64,000 nucleotides of DNA. Origin: Medicago truncatula. Taxonomy: Eukaryota; Streptophyta; Magnoliopsida; Fabales; Fabaceae. A model generated the notes under the pieces. That model saw only the letters and a program-made list of their open reading frames with translations. It made no database searches and had not been told where the DNA came from. Of the stretch, positions 22,857 to 34,921 are shown piece by piece (position 1 is the first letter of the stretch; every line of letters begins with the position of its first letter). The position numbers and the translations under genes are program-made. The stretch covers positions 43,814,494 through 43,878,493 of the forward strand of contig NC_053045.1 in NCBI RefSeq assembly GCF_003473485.1. Reading direction: 5' to 3'.

Positions 22857-23130
22857 GATGTCACTTTGAGCCTACCCTGTAATTACTTGAGAGAAAAAAT
22901 GTGTGGAAGATCTTATTCATTAATCGTTCAATAAAGACATTCAAAAACATCAAACAGATCTTAACATGGCTTCAAGACATAAGTTTTACCGCCTCTTCTT
23001 CGTAACTTTATATATGATATGATATGATATGATGTCTTAAATTTATGCAACTAGATTCATGTTTAATTGTTCATGAGATGATTTCCTATGATTATTATTT
23101 ATGTTGTTGTAATGATGTGTATTATATTTT

Positions 23131-23313
23131 AGAGATATAATATTTGTACAACTATTTTTTCAAAACATTTGTGACAATTTTCTCCTCATATTCATATTAT
23201 GTTTTTACTTTTTATTTCTATTGCTTTGATTTTTGTGTCAATACTTCATTTTCATTGTAAAATATAGTTGTCCCAAAAGTTATCATATAAATGGTTGTTC
23301 AAATAGCATAACT
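23131..23313. mobile_element. MITE related to the one in the POD1 intron
   Basis: The left end AGAGATATAATATTTGTACA is answered on the right by GGTTGTTCAAATAGCATAACT; the inner right arm has GTTGTCCCAAAAGTT. This is the same layout as 135-318. No clean 9-bp duplication remains. Confidence 0.6.
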
Positions 23314-23452
23314 CTATATTCTAATATTTGATGTTAGACAGCTTCATAAATTTCTTACGTGAAATCAACTTTGCTTTTTTTTTTTTGTAGTTCCATTTGT
23401 TCGTATTAATCAACTATGATTTAAAACTACCAACAAAAATAAACAGGTTTTT

Positions 23453-23726
23453 ACACTATAAGAAGAAAAAAAAAATCAATTTCAAATGAAAATTTTTGTC
23501 GCGTGCTAGTTAAAAATCCCCCGAACCAAATAGTTTTTTGGACGGAATTTACGACAAAAAAGTTTTGTGGCAAATTATTCGGGACATAAATACTTAATCC
23601 ATCGCACATTTGAAACGGATTTTGGGACAGAAAATAGTAAATGTTCAAACGGGGGATTATTTCATTATGTCCTAATTTTGTGACGGACATTGTGACTTAA
23701 AGCATTTAGTTTTTTTGATTATAGTT
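23453..23726. mobile_element. Degenerate CACTA-like element
   Basis: The left end CACTATAAGAAG plus an A run matches the right end TTTTTTTGATTATAGT in inverted orientation. Words such as GACGGAATTTACGAC and ATTTTGGGACAG inside recall CACTA-derived repeats. This is tentative. Confidence 0.4.
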
Positions 23727-26700
23727 TGGGACGGAATAAGGCAATATAATCCGCCCCAACTATTCAATTGATATTTTTAATCAAATCTCCTTCCTCCTTT
23801 ATTTTGAAAAGAGAAATCTTAATGAGTGTCTCTGAGACACTCTTAAATCATATAAGTGATAAGTATTCAATTTTTGAAAATCGAAATATTTAATTTTTTC
23901 AAAAATAATTTGTATTCGTTAAAAAGCAAATATTTTGGAATGTGTCATAATAATTTGTATCAATGATTACAAAATAAGAATTGGTAATAGTCTTAATGTT
24001 TGGTTGCACGTCCAACCTCCTCAAACGCAAGTTTGTAGCTTTCAAACGTGATTTCATGAGATTTGAAGATGTTCGGATCTGAGTTGAAAAGTTGATTATG
24101 GAGCTTAAACGCAATTATATCTGAAGCAACTATTCCTAACTTCTATTCCTAGCTTCTGGCCAAAATCAATTATTGAAAGCCCTTTGCAAAGTCTCCACTT
24201 TGCCCTTGTTTACAGTGCCTTGCTGCTTCCGTTGTTACAGAAACCCTTATTTCTCAATCAATTATCTCCACCGCAAAACCAAACTCACACTTAATTGTAA
24301 ATAAGTTCTCATTCAATTTATAAACAACATATTCATTTGTCAATACTAGGGTTAGATATAAATAGTATGCATTGTATCTCTAAATAATCCAATATATACA
24401 AGTTACACCAATACATACAAAAGTCATCTCAAATTGAATGAGAACTTAAGAAATAAATGCATACTAAATCAATAGTTCAATAAAGACATTCTAGAGCATC
24501 AAATCAATTTTAAGATGACTTCAAGAAATAAATTTTCTCACCCCTTTAATGTCAAAATCAAATCAACTTTGTTTTTTTTACTAAATCAACTTTAATTTAA
24601 ACTACTATGTCACTCTCAATCTCAACTATGAAATTATACACACACTTTATAATTAATTACCTATACATATGATCGGTGTTTGAGTGTAAGATTCATGTTT
24701 ATCATTTGAGACTCGATTTATTATGATCTTATTCCTATCCTAATTGACACTGTAACTTGATTTAACCCTCAATTGCGTGCACGAAAGTAAGAAAATACAA
24801 ATTGCATGCTGCCGAAAGCTAATCATAAGTCATTTCATATTCATGTTGCCATCATAAATATTAGTGACATTCCGGGAGATAAAAAAAAAAACAAGAACAG
24901 TTTACATAATAACATGAATGCTGATCCTATTTTTGCTTTAGTAACAATGATATTAAGTGCTTCTTACTTTTTAGATATGTATACTATGTTCTTTTATTCC
25001 ACATGACGTGAAGAATATGCAAGTATGATCTCATCAACTCCGCTGCTTATTAAGAAAAATTTGAGTCAAGATTAAGAGAAATTCTTAATTATTTATGTTT
25101 GTTTACTATCTATAAAATCACCTTTTTTATAAAATAAAAATAAAAATAACTTTTTAATTAGTCCATCTGTTACCTTCTTATTTTTGAAAAAAATAAAAAT
25201 AAATTTTGGGAAAAACTAATCCTAATTGAGTTAAAAAAGTTTTTTTTTTTAGAAATTCTAAACAAGCACTATTATAATAAAAACTTATTTTTTGATAAAC
25301 AAAATAGATTTTTTAGTTTTAAAAAACCTAAACCAAACGCACCTTTACTTAGACGGCGTTAATTTTTCAGCAGTGTTTTTTTACGCAATTTTCCAATATT
25401 GTTAATGACTGAAAATCTGAAATTCCATATTTTTTTGGTTTTTGAAATAAATGTGGGGAGATATATGGAAAATAATTGTGGGGGAGTAATGCATTATAAG
25501 TAAAAATCTCATAATGCATTCATAATTTCATGAAAATTTCTCTAATAACATATCACTTGATCAGGCCTTACTACTAAAATAAATGAAAATTGCTCTTTAG
25601 ATCCACCACATCGCTGATAGGCCCCCAAAATTCTAGAAGTGTCCTTGTACAGTTACGTTTCAAAACTTACGAAAACAACTTATGCAATGTTCATAAGCTC
25701 TTCTTAGTTTATTTCCATTAACTTGCAGGATTGCTTATGAAAATAACTTATAGCTCCTATGAAAATGGATTAACTTTAATTTATCTTTTGTTAGAAAAAT
25801 AGCTTATAACAAACACTTATATGTGATAAGAATTTATGCTATAAACCGGAAATTAAATTGTTTATCCAAACAGAACCCATATATGTAGGACTTGTGTCTT
25901 AGCTTTTTTTTTATTCCTTATTAATATTTTCGTTGTTACTAATTAACCACATTCCAAATATCAGAACTACGTGGTAAAAGACCATGGAAATGTTGCTTCA
26001 ACGCGGGTTAATATTCACACTATCCTCAGTCTCTAACGTTAGTATGTGTACGTTTGTGCCATGCTTAGGACCTATAACTTTCTGATTCATTGCTTCACCA
26101 TAATGTGGAATTATTGAATACCATAATTAAACCAAAGCAAAAGAAAAGGTGGGAAAACCAAATCCTTTCAAAACTTTGGAAAAGAATCATTAAGCAATGT
26201 TCTATATAAATTAATGTTGTCATAGGCTTCGAATTAAATAATCACACAAGAATAGATTACTAAAGGCATAGTATCATGAGAGGTAAAAGAATTAATATAT
26301 GTTTAAATACAATTTTCTTAATATATTTTCATTATTTGCATATTCATATTGAATTTCAATTCTATAAATAGGAAAATCCAGCAAGCTATCAACTGAAGTG
26401 CTTACATAGAAACTGTTTTGCATGTATGAATGAATGACAAATTTAAAAGAATGGATATAGATGATATTATGAAACAATTATGTGCTCTTTAATGTTGGAT
26501 AAAGTTTACATGAATGCTTTTTAGAAGTGTCTTCCCGTTGACCAATGGTGAGGCACCATGTTTACTTATTTTGGCTGCTAGTCTTTCTCCTAAATCCTAT
26601 CTGTTACTTTCTTTTTCAACTTTTTTCTGACTCAATAGAAAAAGGCACATACTAGAAAGTGAGTTGAATCTTCTATAATTAACATTCATAGTGCCTTATT

Positions 26701-26930
26701 GGAATTACCATGATCTGGTTTCATGTTATTCACAGTTGTTACGATATAACTTACTTTACTTGGGGTTAAGTTCTATATTATTTCTATTTCGTAGTATTAA
26801 TGTCAAATTGTGTCTTTATAATGTGTTTGGCACATGTAAACTAACTCACGCGGGGTATAACACCCAAAGAACATTATAAATGTGTCCTATATAAAATCTC
26901 ATTGGTCTATGACTCTGTTTCTAACAGAAA
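23727..26930. other. Gene-free AT-rich region
   Basis: About 3.2 kb with only short ORFs that do not resemble known families. Short fragments such as CCAAACGCACC near 25335 and ATCCAAACAGAACCC near 25865 resemble ends of Tourist-like elements but have no partner that was found. Confidence 0.4.
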
Positions 26931-27190
26931 ATGTTGAAGGTTAATCACTTTCGTCAAGAATTTCAAAATAGAACTACAAGCAATAGGAGTTCCGCTCCGA
27001 AAGAAAGTAACAACAAATCAAAAGTTGTGTTCACAACACGGTTTGAGGATGTGTGTGCTAAAATGAAAGCGGAAACAAAACTGGAAGTGAAATGGCTAAA
27101 GAATGCGGAGGATTGCCGCTAGCATTAATCACGGTGGGGAGTGCCATTAAAGTAGGCGATGAGACGTTAAAATGTCACACAGAGATCTAA
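26931..27190 (+). pseudogene. Rearranged NBS-LRR (CC-NB-ARC) fragment
   Basis: One frame (27000-27108) encodes SKVVFTTRFEDVCAKMKAET, the kinase-3/RNBS-B region of NB-ARC resistance proteins, ending in VKWLKNAEDC. In another frame, from 27110, GLPLALITVGSAI (the GLPL motif) is followed by KVGDETLKCHTEI and a stop at 27188-27190. In intact plant CNL proteins the VGDETL-like segment lies before GLPL, so the order here is inverted, with a frameshift at the joint. No P-loop, MHD motif or LRR is nearby. It is a dead scrap of an NLR gene, probably moved by recombination or a transposon. The upstream part of the ORF (from 26931) is not recognised. Confidence 0.7.
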
Positions 27191-28370
27191 AACTGTCAAA
27201 GATCCAATACATAGAGGGCTGTTTTGTATTTTAATTAGTTAGGGAGCCAAAATCGCAACTTTTAGAAACATAGGGGACCAAAAGTGCAATTAAACCAAAT
27301 ATTTATTGATGATTTTTTAACTTTCTCTTTAAAATCATATGGACTTTGCATTTGAGTGCAGGTGAGTTGGTGACTATTTGTGTAGTTACTGCAAGTCATA
27401 TGATTTCTTTGACAACTAACTGGACTGTCTCATTTTCAAATACTGAGTCTACAGCAATAGTTGATAAATTTTTTGATAGTGTTTGTTGTAGTTCTTACAT
27501 CCTTTGGAGATATGGAAGGATTGATTACATAGCAATTTCTAATCAATCCTTAATTTGTAGTCTTTTTGTCCCATGCCTCATCCAAATTACAATTTGTCCT
27601 TTGGTTCAATTTGTCTTTTTCTTGAGATTTTTTATTTGGTATTGTTTTTTTTAATTGCTGGATCAATCTGAAGCATTTTTTGGACTTAATGTTGGAGTAT
27701 ATGTTGATGATTAAGCTGTAATTCCTTGACATCTTTGAACCTAGCAAAAAAAGTAGTTCTTTTTTCTCTATGCTTGATACATGTACCATTATAAATGATA
27801 ACGTGGAAGGAGGAGTCACCAATGAAGCACTATGACACCAACAATGAGATGTAAATGAGCTATTATGTTTTGACTAGATTTGGAGCTGATGCTTGACTGC
27901 AAATATGTATCTCGACTCTATTTGGTCTTTGTTTTTCTTCTTCCAACTTACCAATGTTTTTTTTTTTTCAAAGTTCAAAATTGAATGGGAAGGACTTTAT
28001 GAGATATATGGCAGGAAAGTCATTCATAACACGTTTAAGAGTTCCTCAAACTTTTAAATAGAGTGCCAAGAATTGAGTCCCTAATCTGGAAATGCAACAT
28101 ATTTGTTTAGTTTTAGTTAGGTTCTTTATCTTACTTTTAAATTCAGTTTGGTCATAATATAGTCTCATTTTTTATTCATTTAGTCCTAATGATCCTTTAT
28201 TTTTTTCAAATTGTTCTTTCACTTTTATGACAAATTTAAGGATCATGAGTTGTGAGGATTGCAACATCAAAAGGTAAATTTTGTTGAACATGTGAGGGCA
28301 GAGGTGTCTTCTTGATAGACTACAATGATCTTTTGTTGAAGATAGATATTGACTTTTTATGTTTTTGGAG
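27191..28370. other. Non-coding spacer between NBS and helicase scraps
   Basis: AT-rich. A small fragment near 27235-27300 (GGGAGCCAAAAT, GGGGACCAAAAGTGCAATTAAA) resembles the termini of Mutator-like MITEs elsewhere in this window. ORFs of about 100 aa at 27346-27654 are low-complexity hydrophobic readings and were not accepted. Confidence 0.35.
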
Positions 28371-28533
28371 TTTTCATTCTTTACTACATGTTAAAATTAC
28401 ATGTCAACTTTATGTAGCAATATCAAAAGTTACTTTAAAGAATGGTCTGAAAATTTTGCTAATAGACGAAGATGATATTTGCATTGATAGTACTTCGAAT
28501 GTAGTGTTTAAAGAAATATTTCATAAATTGTAG
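28371..28533 (+). pseudogene. C-terminal scrap of a Helitron/PIF1-like helicase
   Basis: The frame ending at 28533 contains QLYVAISKVTLKNGLKILL, then IDEDD and STSNVVFKEIFHKL before the stop. QLYVAISRV..GLKIL and TSNVVYKEVF are the last conserved blocks of PIF1-type helicases carried by plant Helitrons. Everything upstream (Walker motifs, Rep domain) is missing; homology begins abruptly at QLYVAIS. The typical Helitron 3' end (hairpin plus CTRR) was not found close by. It is a remnant of a Helitron or a captured helicase end. Confidence 0.7.
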
Positions 28534-28535
28534 GC

Positions 28536-29284
28536 ATGAAAAACTTTGATTGTATTTGTGCTCAAAATGATGACATTAAAATTTGTAGTTGCAATTGTGC
28601 TATTCAAGATGAAACAATAGATGAACTGAGTGAAAGCAAAAAAACTTCAACAATCAGTAAGAATAATTCAAAGATTGAGGTGATTGAGGAATCATCCGTT
28701 AAAATGGACAAATTCTTCATTCACAGAAAAAATGATAAAAGATCTTAATGTTAAAACAAAGACAATCATAAAACAAATAGAAACAATGACAGAAGAAGAA
28801 AAAGAGGTGATTCTAACTTCAGAGATCAATTTGAATTCGAACAAAACTACTTATGATGCTAAAAGATTAGAATTACAAAAAAAATATTTTGCAAATCTTA
28901 AAAAGAAGATTTGTTCGATTAATACGTAAATTCTATTCTTTTTTCAATGAAACTTACACAACAAATTCCATTTTGATAAATAAGATTCATGCTCTCCTTC
29001 TTTCTATTAATAGTAATTATCTAGAATTTGAAGAGAAAATAGATCAATTTGATAGAATTTTTTTTGCTTTTGTCTACTACATTTACGATGTATATGATCC
29101 GTGCGGCAACATGGATGGAAAGTTTAATCTAGTAACCAAGTGTAAAAATCTCTCCACAAGATTGATGCATCCAATTCGGCCCAATCATGACAATGTCTGG
29201 AGGAGAAAAAATCTCTCCACTTCACTAATTATCGTTTTAAAAGACAACATGTCAAGATGTCTTTGGAGAAATAACATTTTTTAA
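28536..29284 (+). other. Coding-like region of unknown origin downstream of the helicase scrap
   Basis: Overlapping short ORFs (28536-28748, 28684-28929 and 28889-29284) have normal-looking composition (for example CICAQNDDIKICSCNC and ETMTEEEKEVILTSEI) but lie in different frames. They could be a decayed gene carried by the same element as the helicase scrap. No family was recognised. Confidence 0.3.
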
Positions 29285-30045
29285 AATAATATTGTTCATT
29301 TTAAAGGAGCCGAATCCATTATTATAACTAATTAACTATACGTAGTCGTACTGATGAACAATTAATTATCGTACTGTTCGCATGATCATTAACACATCTT
29401 TTATTATTTTAAGATCTAGTGCTGGGTTGAAAGAAAAAAATAATTTACAGAAGCAAGCACTACTCTTGACTGAAACCTAGTGCAGTTTATCTGACCAAGA
29501 TATTTTCAATGTCTGTATGCAATGTATATATGTACCATCAAAGATGATATAAATTAATAAATCAAGGCGACTTCCCCACTTATTTGGTGTCTATTATGAT
29601 TAATTTATTTTATTGACAACAAAACACTGAATCTGCACATTTTGTGTCCCCATGTTGGGTTTTATCAACTAAAATATGTCTTTTTCAAAATCAGGTGAAA
29701 GCACTAATTAGCCATTAATTAAGAATAAGATAGAGGGAAGTGGAGCAGCCTGGTATGTAGACATCATTCCTTCTATCGATCAATATCAATGAGATTCTAC
29801 ATATGAAAAATATGGAGCAGAGCCAGCACGCTACAAAACAAAAACAGTTTCGATTTTCAAAAATATAAAATAAACACAATGGAATTCTCAACTATGTTAA
29901 TTATTTGAGTTTAATCGGTGTGTTGTTAATGTAAACTTTATTTAGATGTTTATTCAATCGGTATTCTAGTAAGAAATTGATAATTAGTTTTAAGACACAA
30001 CCATAGATCAATAGATACAAATTATAGCATATCATTTAATAATAA
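29285..30045. other. AT-rich spacer
   Basis: No ORF, RNA or bounded repeat was recognised. Confidence 0.4.
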
Positions 30046-30338
30046 GGGTTAATGGTGCTTTACCCCCTGTAATATAAGTTATTTTTTGTTTTCCTCTGTA
30101 AAATATTTTTTTTGATTTACCTCTCTGTAAAATTTTTTTTTTTTGGAATACCCCCCTAATAGGTCATAAAAAAACGAAAAAATTCTGGCAAAAAAACAAT
30201 AAAGTCGTTTTTTTATGACCTATTAGGGGGGTATTCCAAAAAAAAAAAAAATTTACAGGGGGTAAATAAAAAAAAATATTTTACAGGGGGGAAAATAAAA
30301 AATGACCTATATTACAGGGAGTAAAGCACCATTAACCC
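30046..30338. mobile_element. Mutator-like foldback MITE with exact 9-bp TSD
   Basis: A 293-bp element whose halves are almost full inverted copies: GGGTTAATGGTGCTTTACCC at the left, its complement at the right, and central arms TAATAGGTCATAAAAAA and TTTTTTATGACCTATTA. Flanked by TAATAATAA at 30037-30045 and 30339-30347. It would fold into one long hairpin. Confidence 0.85.
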
Positions 30339-30347
30339 TAATAATAA

Positions 30348-31830
30348 TGATTCAATAAGAAATTGTGTACCTTTGATGATTACCCTGATACCATTTAGCA
30401 CCATAATGTTCAGAATAGTTTAACTGTCTGATGAGATGACGTTTAAATAGCTAAACGGCTAAGGGCAGAGACCTCTCATTGGGCTTAGCTAAATGGTTCA
30501 ACCCATCACGGTCCATTTAGAAAGAATAGTTCAATCACCCATATTCATCAACTAATTAGTGCTTAACACAATAGACCATAATTTACATTATGATATTTAC
30601 TTATAATAATTGATTATTGTGAATCCATAATTGATTAATTAAATAATTAATCAAACAGAAATTTCATATTCTTTAGAAAAGAAGAGGTTAAACATTTTAA
30701 AAGTAGTCATCAACTCAATGTATTAAGATTAGGTTAAGATGTGATGTTCAACATATTTATATAATTGTTTTTGATCTAATGTAGATGATCATCCAAATCT
30801 CCCTCATATAATCCAACACTTTGTAAAGTTGAAATATCATCTAATAACTCTCAATTGTGATTATCTTTATGTTTCAAAAAATTGCGTTGAGAAATGATCA
30901 ATAGTGCTCAATTGTGAGTTATTAAACTTCTCTAAGCTAAGAAACCCATATATGAAAAGCAAATCATAAACATAAATGGATAAATTGCAAAAAAAATAAC
31001 GTGTTTGCTTAATTATGTGTTACATGAATAGTAAGTATATTATTTATAGATAACACTAGTTCTACCAGCTAAAATATTGTGTTCTACGGAATTTAGCCTT
31101 GTTCTTTGTTAAAAGTATGTGGTGCTCTACATTTGACTTGATCTACCCTTCTTCAAAGTGTTCTCGGTTATATCTATCCACTCATGCTTCATCTCTTTGG
31201 AATGTGTCTCCATGTAAATAGTTGTTTTAATTAGTAGCGCTATAAATATGAAACATGTGTAAACGTCAAGTTGTTGAGTTCCACTTAGCTTTGACAACTT
31301 CTAACACTCTCATGACCTACGTGAACCTTTGTGGACTTGAGAATGACTCATAATCGACTACTTTCTATTTGTCTAACCTTCAATCGATCAAGAAAATTTG
31401 TCCAACTCTAATTCAATTGTTTGTCTTTATCGGCTAGCAACTTATTTATGTTTAGAAGTAAGTATAGTCTTATTAAAGAGTGTCTCAAAGACATTAGTTA
31501 AAAGACTCATGATAAACATATTCATACTAAAGAATGTCTTAAATATAATATATTTTTCATAAAATTTATTTATTTTTGAGGGAACATGAGTTTATACTAT
31601 TTACATATTTATTCGTTTTAAAAAAAAAAAAAAAAAAAAGTAAATCTTGAGAGTCATGAAACACCGACGAATGGTTCCTTCCTTCCTCAAAAACAAAAAA
31701 GATTCGATGTGTCCGTACCGTAAAACTATGACCACACCAAGACATAGTCAAAAGCAGTCAAAAACCAACAAAAGAACCAGTGGCAACCTTAATAATTTTA
31801 GCTCAAAACAAGGGTAGTTTTGACAACCTC
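30348..31830. other. Spacer upstream of small-protein gene A
   Basis: AT-rich, no recognised gene; an A run at 31621-31639. The last ~150 bp should include the promoter of the gene at 31945. Confidence 0.4.
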
Positions 31831-31833
31831 ATT

Positions 31834-31843
31834 CTATATATAA
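31834..31843 (+). promoter_or_regulatory. TATA box of small-protein gene A
   Basis: CTATATATAA lies about 100 bp before the ATG at 31945, followed by a C/A-rich leader (CAACACAACACAACTCAACT) typical of plant 5' UTRs. Confidence 0.6.
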
Positions 31844-31944
31844 CCAAACGTCAACACAACACAACTCAACTCACTCAACAACACATCACAAAGAGCTCAA
31901 ATTGGCATCTTCTTTTCTTTCTTCAATAAGCAGAGAAAATCACG

Positions 31945-32127
31945 ATGGGAGGTGCAAGAAGCAATGGCATGATGAAGAGTGGAAGAAGAAGCATCCCTCA
32001 AAGAAATTCTAGGCGTCCAATTCCAAAAAGAGGACAAGTCAAAGTTGGAATAGTAGTTGGTCTAGCCAACTCTGTTGCTTCCATTTTCTCTCGTGGCAAA
32101 ACTAGTACTAGGGGGTGTCCTCAGTAA
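31945..32127 (+). CDS. Small basic conserved plant protein, copy A (60 aa)
   Basis: A single-exon ORF of 60 aa starting MGGARSNGMMKSG. It has a basic N-terminal half (RRSIPQRNSRR) and a conserved core, IPKRGQVKVGIVVGLANSVA, then SIFSRG and a short tail. The same core, with small changes, occurs in the protein at 38195-38383, which supports real coding by sequence conservation. There is no signal peptide or membrane segment; the core could form an amphipathic helix. A TATA box and CA-rich leader precede it. Short plant proteins with a PKRGQVKxGIVxGL motif are known only as uncharacterised in my knowledge. Function unknown; a peptide or chromatin/RNA-binding role would be speculation. Confidence 0.75.
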   Translation: MGGARSNGMMKSGRRSIPQRNSRRPIPKRGQVKVGIVVGLANSVASIFSRGKTSTRGCPQ

Positions 32128-33846
32128 CTATGTTCGTTCACAACAAAGTTTTGATCATCATTTTAGTGGATTTTGTACAAATTGGGGCGTTTAATTTTTA
32201 TAATTCCCTTGCTTTGTTATGTTCTGTTATGTACAAATCTCTTGTTTTGTTTGGAATGACTAATGAATGAATCTGTTTGGTTCTTATTTACAAATTTCTT
32301 GTTCCTTGTTTATATATGCAAGCTAGTAGTAAGTTTACAAATACAAAAATTAACAAGTAGTTTACTAATTTGAACTGATTGTTTGAAAGCATTTGTTAAA
32401 GATGTTACCTAATTAAATCAAGATCAAGATTTGTGACAATTAGAACACAACTACATTAGGTTGATCTAGTTAAAATTTGAACTCTAGCTTGAGGTCAACC
32501 ATGAAACGAACAACAAACTTTCACATGGTTTGCAATTTTTACATTTTACTGTAATTTATTTAACTGACTGTGAGGTACTATAGTACATTTCACCCGCACG
32601 TGCCTTCCAATTTTTTACTTCTGATATTTTTTCTGCTTGGTCATAACTTAGGTAATGTTTATCCAATCTATTGCAAGTTGCAACCATCCCCGTTTTATAA
32701 ACACAATTATTGTTTTTACGTATACTAAGAATGTATTTAATGTATCAATTTGATCAATCAATGTTTCTAATTTTTTTTTTTATCTTCTAAAACCCTTTGT
32801 CACATTATTTGATAGTACATATGATTAAAAAAAAAGATAAATATATCTAATAATTTGAAGAAAAAAATATTTTAAGACATGTTTTTCTTAAAATGTGCTT
32901 ATATTTTAGGACATAAGTAGTACTTTTTTTAGTTTCTTTTGATTTAATTATTTTAAAATAAAAAATTATGTTAGAAGAAATAAATTATCAATTTCACCAA
33001 AACAACAGAACAAGAGATTTGTAAACAAAATAAATCATGAAAATATGTAAATTTTAGTCATATTTTTTCAATTAGTTGTGCTAATTTTATTGCTGAGTAG
33101 ATTTCTTGTAATGTGAAATCCTTGTTTTCTTTTTTCTGAAAGGGAATCTTTTTAAAAAAGCAGGATAAGGATAATGTTAATGTTAATTGCAATGTCAAGC
33201 TGTGGTCCTTCAAATTAATTGCATGACTAAGCAAAACAAAGCGACATTATGCAACAAGTTGTCGTAAATATAATACCAATAATTGGTATAACAATGGATT
33301 TAATAGCTGTCACTCATGTTTTTTGCAATCTTGCTGGTTTTTCTATCCTTCAAATCTAATATTCTCTCAACAGAATCCGACATGGTTAAAACAATGCAGT
33401 ATTTGAAAATTAGTACGATTGTATTTGTACTTAGTACATTGTATTTGTATCAAGGACTTGCTCTTTCTTTTTATAGAAAAAAAAAAAAAAAAAAAAAAAA
33501 GGAAGATTCAGTGCACTGCAGTTGCTCTCTGAATTCAAATCTACATAGTAGATTTTCTCTCTTGTTATTTTCCTCCTTTTTAATCCTTCTTTCTCACATT
33601 TTTCTAAAGTCTCTTTGTCGCATTCACATTAGTCAGTTTTCTAAAGTCTTTTTGTCGCCTTCACATTGGTCAGTGATGAACATGTGCAAAAAAGTGTGTA
33701 CAAAAACGAAATTCTTATCTTTTTCATGTGTTCACATTAAATGATTATCATGTGTGGTATAACACTGAATAGTTAATACTACTGATCTTATGATAAATAC
33801 ATCAATTAGTAATCATGCCTTTATCTAGGCATCTCAATAAAATTAA
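32128..33846. other. 3' flank of gene A and spacer
   Basis: The first ~150 bp is the 3' UTR of gene A (its sequence recurs at 38490-38575). The rest is AT-rich, with a long A run at 33478-33500. The 142-aa ORF at 33316-33744 runs through that A run and was not accepted. Confidence 0.45.
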
Positions 33847-34017
33847 AGAAATGATATTTGTACAACCACTTTTTAACACTTATATAACTTTCATTCTCAT
33901 ACTCATATTATATTTTTACTCTCTCTTCCTTTTTCTCTCTCCATTATTTTTGATTAATGAAAAGAGAAAAATGAGATTGTCATACAAATTGTTAACAAAT
34001 AATTGTTCAAATATCAT
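33847..34017. mobile_element. MITE of the POD1-intron family
   Basis: Left GAAATGATATTTGTACAACC and right ATTGTTCAAATATCATT are inverted partners; the interior has CTCTCTTCC and GAGAAAAATGAG arms. Same family as 135-318. Confidence 0.6.
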
Positions 34018-34186
34018 TGCACATAAAATTACTTCATTCCTCTCAACATAAGTGTTGCAAAGAAAAAATATTTTTAAATAAATTGCATTTTTTTTAATAT
34101 ACTGTAACATTAATTAATAATTAATTTATCACAAATTTATATTTTGTATATATTTATATATAAACATGAAAGACTCTTAGTCTTAA

Positions 34187-34295
34187 TAATCATTTTTGGA
34201 GTTGTCCTCGTGACTCAGCTCAATTGGTATAGACAATGTATAGGTATATGCAAGGTCCGGAGTTTGAACTCGGCCACCACCAAAAAAAAAAAAAC
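34187..34295 (+). mobile_element. tRNA-derived SINE copy 3
   Basis: GACTCAGCTCAATTGGTA (A-box-like) is followed by ATATGCAAGGTCCGGAGT and the B-box-like GTTTGAACTC. It ends in GCCACCACC plus an A run at 34280-34293. The opposite orientation of the two neighbouring copies shows a separate insertion. Confidence 0.6.
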
Positions 34296-34423
34296 ATTTT
34301 CGGAATTTTATTCTCTTGAGAACAAAAATATTGGAGATTTTGAACTTAAAAACTTGTGGTAAAAATCACATATGTATTTTTTTCTTTGATAGAAAAAACT
34401 CATTTATCTAATCTAATCTAATC

Positions 34424-34562
34424 TTTTTTTTTTTTCAAGTAACTTAGTGGTTGGAAAAATTCACCTTAAAGATAAATAAGTGGGGTGTCTGGGATTCGAA
34501 CCTCCGACCCCTGCATATATTGTGCATTATCCCTTACAAAATGAGCTAAGCTCATGGAGACT
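34424..34562 (-). mobile_element. tRNA-derived SINE copy 4
   Basis: On the minus strand it starts AGTCTCCATGAGCTTAGCTC, has ATATGCAGGGGTCGG and GGTTCGAATCCC, and ends with the A run seen as Ts at 34424-34436. It is adjacent to copy 5 in the same orientation. Confidence 0.7.
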
Positions 34563-34696
34563 AATCTTTTCTTTTTGTCAGGTAGCCTAATGGCTAGAAT
34601 TCACAAGGTGAATAAATGGGAGTCCGGGGTTCGAACCCCGACCTCTGCATATAATAATGTATTGTCCTACCAACTGAACTATGTTCACGGGATTTC
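34563..34696 (-). mobile_element. tRNA-derived SINE copy 5
   Basis: On the minus strand it reads CCCGTGAACATAGTTCAGTT, then TATGCAGAGGTCGGGGTTCG and GAACCCC, ending GCCATTAGGCTACCTGAC. TAATCT-type direct repeats border the pair of copies, suggesting successive insertions into the same target. Confidence 0.65.
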
Positions 34697-34921
34697 ATGA
34701 AAACTAATCTAATCTAATTAATATAAAATTGAAATTTTGGTATATATTTGGATATGTAGGAAGTAGTTATCACAGGGCAAGATATGAGGGGAATTATGGC
34801 CAAAGGAACCGAGCTGAAGTGGGTTGCAGCTGCTGGGGCTAGGAAGAGGCATACTATTAGTTATAAAATAATTTTTTATTTTTTTTAAAATAATTAGATA
34901 TAAAATCGTAATCAAAGAGTA

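Noticed and set aside
27346..27654. 102-aa ORF with hydrophobic segments
   Set aside because: No known motif, AT-driven composition, no splice or promoter context.
33316..33744. 142-aa ORF on the plus strand
   Set aside because: It runs through a long A tract giving a poly-Lys run, has no recognisable domain and resembles leader/spacer sequence.
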